DNA of 64,000 bases from Deroplatys truncata (Eukaryota > Arthropoda > Insecta > Mantodea > Mantidae), in NCBI GenBank assembly GCA_030765065.1, contig CM060984.1, forward strand, positions 82,299,988-82,363,987, read 5' to 3'. This document shows positions 1 through 7,990 of this stretch, piece after piece (within the stretch, counting starts at the first letter, position 1; every line of letters begins with the position of its first letter). Made by a program: the position numbers and the translations under genes. The notes under the pieces were generated by a model that was not told where the DNA came from, searched no databases, and saw only the letters and a list, made by a program, of their open reading frames with translations.

Positions 1-504
1 ACTGCTGTAGAATAATTTCATAAAGAGCGGAGGGAGATAAATGAAATTTAAAGAAATTGTCATTCAAATTTAAAAGACAGCTAATCACTCATTAAACATA
101 AAATTGGTAAATTAATAACAGCTTGCACAGAGTAACTGTGGCAACAGTGCAATCCATTTTACTTGTAATATCTTTTGGTACGAGATGCTCTATAGATATT
201 GTGTATACTCTACAGAAAACGTTTTGACACCAATCTTTTAATTGCCTCTCTCCAAGGCTGTGGGACGTGGACATGACATAAAGAAAAAGTATGTCAGAAC
301 CAAAACCGCCTGCATAAAAAGACATATGAGAATGTAACTTTAAAAATTGTATTTTTTTTATTGCTAACAACCAAAATAAATCAACACATCTATGATAATG
401 GCTGCATATTTGCAATTTGCCATTAGGATCAACTGACGAGCAGAAATTCTGTATTTGTAGTTTATTAATCACCACAATCAGTTGTATGCATGAACTATGC
501 AGTT

Positions 505-560
505 GCAAACATCTACATATATAATGGGACAGTAGCAAACATCTACATATATAATGGGAC
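505..560. repeat. Two-copy 30-bp tandem repeat
   Basis: A 26-bp segment beginning GCAAACATCTACATATATAA occurs at 505-530 and again at 535-560, a 30-bp period. It is a small local duplication in otherwise featureless AT-rich DNA. I see no gene in 1-650. Confidence 0.9.
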
Positions 561-659
561 TAATTGGTGACCCATTATGTGGTATTTGTAACTCCTATTC
601 TAATTGTGTATAGCACTACAGGCGGTGGACACTGATGATACATGAAATGATTATTAGAA

Positions 660-830
660 AACGAAACATTCCAGGTCTAAGTTAAGGGTACCTCATCATC
701 ATTTGCCAGTTTTGACGACTGAGGAAAACCCGGAAAAAACAGTCATGGAATATAGACCTGGCAGGACTTGAATAACAGACTATGTTCACAAGTCTGTGCC
801 TTAACCACCTTGCCTACCCATGTCAATGTG
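660..830 (-). mobile_element. tRNA-derived SINE (Leu/Ser-like head)
   Basis: Read on the minus strand, the segment begins GGTAGGCAAGGTGGTTAAGG, which resembles the start and A box of a Leu/Ser-type tRNA. About 35 nt further on, TATTCAAGTCCTGCC resembles a B box. The non-tRNA body lies toward lower coordinates and includes a CCCGGAAAAAAC stretch. The head is too diverged to be a working tRNA gene, so a SINE fits best. The 3' limit is uncertain. The DNA from 830 to 1640 holds no recognisable gene. Confidence 0.6.
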
Positions 831-1648
831 GAGTGTCAAAAGCCATTTCAGACATTCCATAATTATGTACTTGCATTTTGCAAGGTGTAAGATAATTACT
901 GCTGCATGCTTGCTTTTCGCTCCAGAAGACATTAAAATAACAAAACACCAAGACTTTCAATCATGAGTCATTGATCAATGCAGCAGAATAGTTTATAGAC
1001 CATTCCTATACTGCGAGTGCCACGTTGAAATGTTCAGGTTTTGGAAGGAAAAAGAGCAAAATGGTGAAGTGCAGGGCAAGGTAAAAGTATATGTTTTTCT
1101 CACTGGTGCTGGATCCTTCATTTTCTTACTTCTGCTATACATTTTATATTTTCGGATGGATATGTCTTCGGCCATTGCATGAAGAACCAGCATTCTGGTC
1201 CATTGACTGGAAAATATTTTTATTTGTATAGCATAGTACTTGATTAGAATCCACAAAAATGTTAAAAACATTCAAAATTGAGTAAATGAAGTGTGAAACT
1301 TGTACAAGTGAAACAGGTACAGGGGCTTTATCCTCATTTTCACTCTTATCCCTTTAGGTGTGTATAGTTTGGTATTCTCTGTTTACTCACGCAGAATGTC
1401 CAATATGCTAAAGGAACCCCAAAATACAGTACACATCAAGAGAGACAAAGTTGTACTCCACTACAGTGGAACTTGTAATTTCTTTGATCTTGGGAAACAC
1501 ATACTTTAATTCATGAAGACTGCAAAAGGCTACATTAAGTATTATCCTTTCAATCCATTCTGCTATTTTAATACTATGGAACAACGCAACCCAACAAATT
1601 ACTTAGGACTATGTTCTGCCAATTGTCTTTTACTGTTAAAATACTTAC

Positions 1649-1817
1649 TCCTCATGTTCACAAGAAAGAAATTCATGCTTCTCGTGCGCACATTTGTAGT
1701 ACCATGGTGCTACATCAGCTCTACAGGCACGGTACTTTATCAACAAATGTGCACAATAATCACGATCTTTTAAGGGCAGCTTGGCAGCTTCCATTTCCTC
1801 AGGAGTAGCAATCATTT
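1649..1817 (-). CDS. NDUFB7: NDUFB7 exon 2 (complex I B18 subunit)
   Basis: NDUFB7 is an accessory subunit of mitochondrial NADH dehydrogenase (complex I), facing the intermembrane space and built on a twin CX9C CHCH fold. This exon encodes the core: EMIATPEEMEAAKL, then DYCAHLLIKYRAC, then YYKCAHEKHEFLSC. The two cysteine pairs (C-X9-C each) form the CHCH domain. The acceptor TTTTAG precedes the exon and the donor GTAAGT follows it at 1648-1643. The exon enters in phase 1, joining exon 1 to give ...KRR-E-MIA, and leaves in phase 2 after CEHE-GA, as expected for the Asp-Tyr-Val that normally follows. The stop read directly after CEHEE lies in the intron and does not end the gene. Confidence 0.93.
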
Positions 1818-2645
1818 CTAAAACCAAAATTAACCACTTATATATCTATTATTCAATATAATTTTATCATTTGCATCAATGTCAGCATCTTTAACTTAGC
1901 AAATTTATGTATCAGGTATTATTAACACCTCACCAAACTTGGTTACACAAGTTGATTTGCATCAATATTGCCAACTATTGGTGATGAGGATAGCCAAAAG
2001 TGGCCAGAAATGGCTAAGTACTGAACAGCTTATAAATAGTCACATAGTCGTTACTTCGGAACCTCCCTATCCCCCACAGACACCAAATGTGCAAATTTTG
2101 GGAAATCAGAGATTGACTTACATCTTTTCTTTAACCTATTCGAATCATTTTCATTTAAGTAGCTATACATAACAAACCTCTTTTTGATATTTTAGTGATT
2201 TTAATTTAAAAATTGGACAATTAAAACTAAAAATGGTTAGAAATAGTTTAATATTTTGGAAAATGGCTAAAATTTACTGTGGGTAAAATTTAGGATGGCT
2301 AGAAATGCATTTAATAGTCTCTTTCACAAACTAGTGACAGTCTCCTAAAAAAAAGGCTAGATTTAACTATAAAAGACTTATATTGGCATCGCTAATACGC
2401 ATCTTTTACTTAACCTCTTAAGCTTAATATACAGTCGCAGAAATAAATATCGCCAAGAGGTCCATTTCAGATGACCTGTCACGGTTTTCAGTTACATCCC
2501 TAACATAACTTTCCATATTCTTTTTACGTACTTGCTTAATCAATAGATGTGCATAACTTGCAAGGATCAGCTTGTAGTTCCGATGAATGTTAGTTACGAA
2601 TATAATGATTAGTTTAAATACATTTTAGTTAACCTACAATCTCAC
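1818..2645 (-). other. NDUFB7: NDUFB7 intron 1
   Basis: An 828-bp GT-AG intron with donor GTGAG at 2645-2641 and acceptor TTTTGGTTTTAG ending at 1818. It is AT-rich, and I recognise no transposon or RNA gene inside it. The open frame 1939-2172 on the plus strand has no recognisable content. Confidence 0.85.
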
Positions 2646-2754
2646 CTCTTCGTTTTCTACCATTTGGGAAACCATACATTGGATCAAATGAAGGTGGGTG
2701 CTCAGGATTTGGAAACCCTACTGGATCTCTATATAGTGCCCAAGCGTTTCCCAT
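2646..2754 (-). CDS. NDUFB7: NDUFB7 exon 1 with start codon
   Basis: The exon encodes the N-terminus MGNAWALYRDPVGFPNP followed by a Pro-rich segment with PSFDPMYGFPNGRKRR. The initial MG is the usual myristoylation-type start of this family, and the DPMYGFP block matches the conserved PDYGFP-like region of NDUFB7. The exon holds 36 codons plus one base, and the donor is GAG|GTGAG. I chose the ATG at 2754 because the longer upstream reading gives no family-like residues and MG-start is the rule. The last exon, with the charged helix after the CHCH domain, is not recognisable at 1-1640 and is probably beyond the window edge. Confidence 0.93.
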
Positions 2755-2871
2755 ACTTTCTACTTGATTGACAGCACAAAATAACGAAATTAAACCCCAG
2801 AGTGTAGACAAAATGTAGACTTTTATAAATCAGTTAATCCAGACCACGAAGGTCATCAGCTGAGCGGAAAC
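2755..2871 (-). promoter_or_regulatory. NDUFB7 5' leader region
   Basis: This 117-bp stretch lies directly upstream of the NDUFB7 start codon and ends at the 8-bp target duplication (2864-2871) of the inserted hAT-like element. It is probably 5' UTR or core promoter. It is duplicated almost exactly at 7468-7575, where it runs on without interruption into the sequence that here lies beyond the transposon at 6593. No TATA box is evident. Confidence 0.6.
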
Positions 2872-2994
2872 CACAGAACAGCAAACTATTAGAAGTGCAA
2901 CTCTCGTGTTAAACGTTGGAAACACGAGGGCGATCGCAGCGTGAGTACTGATCTGCGATGGAACTAAACTATGAAAAATCGTGCTCTCGGATGA

Positions 2995-3002
2995 TGACGT
3001 CA
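2995..3002. promoter_or_regulatory. CRE palindrome TGACGTCA in element left arm
   Basis: A perfect ATF/CREB-type site, TGACGTCA, lies about 240 bp upstream of the NDUFB7 start, inside the transposon. The wider segment 2888-3035 aligns with the displaced flank 6625-6745, which carries the same site at 6710-6717. Activity is an inference. Confidence 0.6.
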
Positions 3003-4624
3003 CTCGTAGCTACTACAGCTGTATTTTTCATACCTGCCTAGCTGTCTACTCAGCTGATCATATGTTCCAATATTGTATCACTACTGACGACGTACAAAGT
3101 TAATTACGTGAGCTTCAACAATCATGATTGCACTTGGAGTTATTCATATTTCTTTTTAAAGGAGTCGATTAAGGCTCACATAAAATAACTTGTCACTGTC
3201 ATCTGTAGCAATACAATATTAGAACACAATTAAGATCAGTTGAAAACTCACAGCTAGGCTAGTATGAAAAACACAACTGTTTATTCCTGTGTAACTTATT
3301 AAATTATCCAATAGTCGGCACATACATTGCTTTTTATACAATATTATTGGGGTTAATAGTGGTTGCTGAATGTTTCTATGTCATAATACATAATGGTCAC
3401 ATTTAAATTTTTGAGAGTGAATGAGATCCAGCACCTTGCAATAATTTCTTCTGCATGCTTCATAGTAAAATCTTTTGCACTTAAACTGCCTCCATGGTTT
3501 GTTTGAACTTCCAACCAACAGTAGGATGTGGAATTTGACAGGAAAATTGGAAGAATAACCATGTTTGACACTGTTATTTTATTCTACTCTAGATAGCGCA
3601 ATATAATTTGACATAACTTAAATCCATTTCCTACAAAGAAACTTCTGCACACATTATATGCAATAGTGTAGCTATTGTTTGTCATTCACTAAATTGCTAT
3701 TAGCAGTGCAATAAATGTCATTAGCATGTTTCACCACACCATTTAACACTATTAATGTCATTGTCACTCTTTGTGCTCTGACTTGAAGCACCATCACTGG
3801 ACACAAATAACCACAACTTAACTCCAGCTTTCCATTGTGTATATCCTAGAATTAAATAGAACACACATGTTTAAGCTACCCTTAAAAGTAGGTTTCTGAA
3901 AAGAGAAATTGCTTACATTAAGGAAAAATTTGTGGTTACAAACACCTTGTGATTACATTACACACTATCCACTGTAAAACAGAGTTCTCTCTGATGTAAA
4001 CAAAGCATATGCTTCCTCTTGTCTTGAAACTAAGCACTACGCTTATGCGAATGTAAATAGTTCCTTAAACGTATTGTGTCATGAAATATTGGAGTAGGAA
4101 AGGTAAAGAACTACACATTTTATTGTGATTATTCGTAAGAACTCATTGTTAAAGGTTATGGATATATAGTAATTGTTAAGAGATTACAAAATATGATTTT
4201 CTTAATTCTACCTGCTATTGCATTAACAATTAAAGAGTATCTTTTTGTTAATTACCAACTGTATGGATGACTGCTATTCTCTTGCCTATATGAGAAATGC
4301 GGCAATGAATTCGCAGCGGTGCTATCTGAGTACCAAATAAACTCTTTGCATAACACAGGAAATATGATAAGCAAACAGTCATTCATAATACGCTAGCACT
4401 CATATGCTCAGCTCAGGTCAAATCTTCGATTTTATCAGTTAGTGTTTGAGTTGCCATGACAAAGAAGAAGTGCATAGTGTGAATAAGCTGTTTTAACACA
4501 AAACTGGGAAACCGTTAAAAAGTGGCAAAAAGTTTGGTTGATAAAGTGCTAAATGAGAAGGAAATAGCACTTTTTATTGTAAAACCACCACCACTTTGTG
4601 TTACTTGAACAAAATAAAATTCAG

Positions 4625-5020
4625 TATATGCAAAGGATCCATGGATCTTTTCATTGAAGGTTCAATGAATCAGGTCTTTTGAAGGATCCTTCGAAATGTT
4701 ATTTATAGTGAAATTTTAAACACTTTTCATTAAAAAAATTACTAACCTTCTGTGAATTAGAAAACTAAGCTTATATATATATAAATAAACAAACCTAATG
4801 CTAACCTTCCATAAATTCAGAAACCTAAGCTTATATAAAAAAAACCTAACCTCCCATAGTAACTTGGATGCAATGTGCTGTATATGAAAAGCGTTTAAAA
4901 TAATCAGTGTGTTAAAATGTTCACTATAAATAACAGATCAAAGGATCATTCAGAAGATCCAATTCATTCAAAAGATTCATGGAACCTTCACTGAAAAGAG
5001 CCATGGGTTGTTTGCATATA
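4625..5020. mobile_element. Long-TIR MITE nested in copy 1
   Basis: The left end TATATGCAAAGGATCCATGG and the right end, read in reverse, TATATGCAAACAACCCATGG, begin imperfect inverted repeats of about 110 bp. The arms include ATCTTTTCA, GAAGGTTC and GTTATTTATAGTGAA. With TA taken as the target duplication the element is about 392 bp, fitting a Tc1/mariner-type MITE. Between the arms are two tandem AT-rich units sharing AATTCAGAAACCTAAGC-like sequence. The same MITE lies in copy 2 at 21121-21515. It is absent from the diverged inverted copy at 17.4-18.8 kb. Confidence 0.75.
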
Positions 5021-5029
5021 CACAATAGT

Positions 5030-5140
5030 GGATGAGTATATACAATCAGACAAAAAATTCAATGCCATGCCTGGGATTCAAACCAGCAATCTTTAACTTG
5101 CCATACCACTGCTCTGCCATCTAAGAATTTCTCTACTCAC
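5030..5140 (-). mobile_element. tRNA-derived SINE fragment in copy 1
   Basis: Read on the minus strand, TTAGATGGCAGAGCAGTGG forms a good A box and GGTTTGAATCCC a near-perfect B box, at tRNA-like spacing. There is no tRNA-like acceptor stem pairing, so this is a SINE head rather than a tRNA gene. It adjoins the MITE at 4625-5020 and is repeated in copy 2 at about 21526-21640. Confidence 0.6.
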
Positions 5141-5968
5141 AGTTAGCTATTTTCATAAGTATTCTACAAATGATTCATCATATATCGTGATCAACTTCAT
5201 GTTTATCATATGTGTTAACTTAAAAGGCTTCAATACATTTAAAAAATATTAAATGCCCATTACTTCAAAACCTTTGATTTTTGCACAAAAACAACACGAT
5301 CATTTAAATGCCTATACATTTCTTATAATAAATATCCTGCAACTTAATTACTACTGCACAATGTATCTTTAAGGGAAGATTTTGTATCATCAAAATTGCT
5401 ACAAAGTTTAAATGGTAGAAAACAGACACGAAAGATTGAAACCACTTTGGAATTTCAAAGCCTCAGAACACATACTGAAGCTGCTAATTTCACTCAAAAC
5501 AAACACTTCAGTTATTCTTGGAAACAAATGCTTTTGAGCATCTGTAATAACAGATTACAAGGACATTGCCAAAAAAGCTACCAGAATTTCTATTTTCATA
5601 TAACAAGCCCAGTTCAAAAAAGGACATAGCGGCAGTTAGATAAAAATGCCCAAAAGAGGGTGAATTACTGAAATATATGTGAATGATATCAAATATCTTT
5701 CTTCCTTCTGTATTAGAAAATTTCATTTGGGCACTGTCTTAAAAGAATTATAGTATCATTAGCATGCTATCCTTGACAGTTAGTGTGTGAGTCCACCAAT
5801 AATCCTACATTTTTTAATTATACAAGAGTATCACTCGCATGATCTGCATCTATGTGTTTGAAAATTAGCACAGTAACATGCTAATTAATTTGCATTAAAG
5901 GTTGATTTTACCTTACCTACTTTTGGCTGTGATCTCCATCCATCAATTATGAAGTGCAAACACGAAAA

Positions 5969-6006
5969 TTAATCGTATATTCCACTGTCTGGATGGCTCA
6001 CAATAT
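5969..6006 (-). CDS. Putative element ORF, exon 3
   Basis: The predicted last coding exon of a short spliced ORF within the hAT-like element. The acceptor TTTCAG precedes it, and it continues in phase as D-IVSHPDSGIYD then stop. It resembles the start of exon 2 (ATA..TTGAGCC.TCCAGACAG in both), suggesting that exon 3 arose by local exon duplication. A donor-like GTAAGG follows near 5930, so the transcript may splice further. Not recognised as any known family. Confidence 0.35.
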
Positions 6007-6109
6007 CTGAAACGTAAATTAGGACAATATAAAATTCAGCAAAACTAAGAAGCTCTTAAAAACTTAACCTTTCAGCCAGCACTCTCATGCTGGAAACTTA
6101 ATAACATAC

Positions 6110-6205
6110 CTTCAGATTCTATGTCACCATTCGGGACTCGAACCACAACACTGGAAGGAATGTAAATCGTAGGCGTATCCCCTCTGTCTGGACGGCTCAA
6201 TGTAT
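6110..6205 (-). CDS. Putative element ORF, exon 2
   Basis: A 96-nt exon with acceptor TTTTCAG and donor GTATG. In the frame set by exon 1 it reads TLSRPDRGDTPTIYIP then SSVVVRVPNGDIESE, with no stop. The same exon and splice sites are present in copies 2 and 3 with substitutions. No domain is recognised. Confidence 0.4.
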
Positions 6206-6356
6206 CTGAAAATTAATTCGTTATATAAAAATGTTGCAACACACAGTAACCAATCAGTTTTCTTACTCATTCCACGAATATCACTGAAGTTAATAGAAAA
6301 TACCAATATTACAACAAATATACATTCAATCAGAAATAGCGTAAATGTATGATTAC

Positions 6357-6447
6357 CGTCTCGGCTTTGCTCCTGGTGAAAAAACTTCGGACGAAAGCTT
6401 CCAGCTATAAAAATCCAAGATGGTCCCTTTCTTCGTGCCTCTGCCAT
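6357..6447 (-). CDS. Putative element ORF, exon 1
   Basis: The exon starts at an ATG in AACTAAATGGCAG and encodes MAEARRKGPSWIFIAGSF then RPKFFHQEQSRD. The donor is GACG|GTAATC. Exon 1 ends in phase 1 and joins exon 2 in an open frame; the whole predicted product is 74 aa. Copy 2 lacks two bases after the ATG, so its frame shifts. Copy 3 keeps the frame with MARKKGPSWIF. The basic, aromatic N-terminus could be part of a transposase or a captured exon, but I do not recognise it. Confidence 0.4.
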
Positions 6448-6592
6448 TTAGTTCGTTACGAACGTCGAAACTTGAAACAGCCAATCAGAAAATTCGCCTT
6501 TCCCGCAAAAGTACAACTAGTGACACACCGTGTCCATGTGGGGAGTTAGTGCCCTCGGTTTCCACTTAGCCAATACCACCATCACCCCTGTG

Positions 6593-6760
6593 GCGGACAC
6601 CCCCACCCGCAGAAAACCAAAGTAGTGATCACCTAGTGCAACCTTAGCGTTAAACGGTAACAACTCGCAAGTGATCGCAGTGTTAAATGTTAATAGCGCT
6701 CTGGAATGCTGACGTCACTCATGGCTACGACCACAGCCCACTACACTACAGACCTGAGCG
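6593..6760 (-). promoter_or_regulatory. Displaced upstream region of NDUFB7 with CRE
   Basis: The sequence beyond the transposon includes GACACCCCCACCCGCAG, CTAGTGCAACC..AGCGTTAAACG and TGACGTCA at 6710-6717. The duplicate at 7468-7632 shows it was originally continuous with the NDUFB7 leader. It is thus probably the gene's old promoter, now 3.7 kb away. It aligns with the left end of the inserted element. The DNA from 6760 to 7467 is AT-rich with nothing recognisable. Confidence 0.55.
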
Positions 6761-7467
6761 CTGATTTCAATATGGCGGTGGGCAACGAATTCCACAGTTC
6801 CAAGCAAAAATACATAGGAACGTGAAATTAAAAAACTAAGTTAATTTAAAATAATAGCAACTTGACACCACTAGAACACAAAGATAACATTAAAGAAATA
6901 ATGATAATTTATCGTTTTTATAAAAACAAGTATTTGTGCATGTAATTGGATTTGAAAAAATTAAAATAGTGCTATAAGTATAAAACACAGCAGAATGCGT
7001 AGCTGTAGTCGTTATGAGCCTATCGAATAATGTAACTGAAGCAGTATTATGGGTACTTTGTTTTAATAATGATAACAAATAAACTAAAACAGAACATTAT
7101 TACTATGCAGTTAAGTTAAACAGCATTAAGTTATACAGGTGCGCATAAATGCCAATTCACCTTATTACAAAGAAAGTGGCTCAACATATGACAATTTTAA
7201 ATTTAATTATGCTCTGAACATTTGTGTAAATGTTTAGGGACAAAATATACTTTTCACTAAACTCCTTACCTTTATATATAATCATATGTTTACAAGCTTA
7301 GCTTCAAATGGAATGAAAATAAAACAGCTAGATAACACAAATACCAACATTTCAGTTTATTAGGACTTACCTACCTATTGAATACTATTGTAAGAACTTA
7401 TTCTCATGCTTTATATATTTCATTACAACAGCAATAGCAAAATTGTACAAAGAAGTATTTTTGTTTC

Positions 7468-7632
7468 TACTTGATTGACAGCACAAAATAACGAAATTAA
7501 ACCCCAGACAGTACACAAAATGTAGACTTTTATAAATCAGTTAATCGAGACCACGAAGGTCATCAGCTGAGCGGACACCCCCACCCGCAGAAAACAAAAG
7601 TAGTGATCACCTAGTGCAACCCTAGCGTTAAA
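7468..7632 (-). repeat. Partial duplicate of NDUFB7 leader (empty site)
   Basis: 165 bp matching 2757-2871 joined directly to 6601-6660, with only a few mismatches. It holds the hAT insertion site in uninterrupted form (GAGCGGACACCC). It begins just upstream of the NDUFB7 ATG and contains none of its coding sequence. It therefore proves both the target duplication and the original continuity of the locus. Confidence 0.85.
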
Positions 7633-7990
7633 CGTGTACAAGTCAATACACACTGACAAACTTTTATAAGATTTCTTTTGTATTTATCGAAAATTAAAGT
7701 CAACACAAAAGCTAATAGTCCATCCACTAAATCTGTTAATGTTACTACTGGCAATATACTAAAGCTTGCCACATACTTATTAGTTTAGTAAAAAGAGTAA
7801 AATTACTTAAATATATTATGCGAACCAAAGTCGATAGCCTCAGTGTGTTCATTATAAAATATATACAACAATTCATATTGCAGAAAAAAGTGGCTTTTAA
7901 TACACACATTATTACATGTGAATGTCATAGAAATACTGAAAGTATTGTTTCCTTCCTCATAGCAAGCACAAAATACTCTTATGAATTCAC

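Larger units (their letters stand above)
2872..6592 (-). mobile_element. hAT-like non-autonomous element, copy 1
   Basis: A 3721-bp element begins CACAGAACAG and ends CACCCCTGTG. Its 5-bp terminal inversion is CACAG/CTGTG, and read from the right the end is CACAGGGGTGATGG, close to hAT termini. It is flanked by GCGGAAAC (2864-2871) and GCGGACAC (6593-6600), an 8-bp target duplication with one mismatch, the hAT length. An almost identical copy starts and ends at the same bases at 19081-23614 with its own perfect 8-bp duplication. No transposase domain is visible. The element holds a CRE-bearing left end, a possible short spliced ORF on the minus strand, a long-TIR MITE and a tRNA-like SINE. 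It sits between NDUFB7 and its original upstream DNA. Confidence 0.85.

Noticed and set aside
660-830. True tRNA genes at SINE heads (also 5030, 40934, 41955)
   Set aside because: The A and B boxes are present, but acceptor stems do not pair and each continues into a non-tRNA body.
1-1640. Last exon of NDUFB7
   Set aside because: I looked on the minus strand for a phase-2 exon starting Tyr-Val with a following charged helix and found none. The open frames at 92-538 and 993-1271 do not fit.
3353-3571. Open frame inside element copy 1 (and 19560-19784 in copy 2)
   Set aside because: Present in both recent copies, so its conservation is only that of the element. No domain or splice context was seen.
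5508-5726. Open frame shared by three element copies
   Set aside because: In the diverged copy 3 the frame is interrupted, and no family is recognised. It may be noncoding or a decayed piece, so it is not called as a gene.
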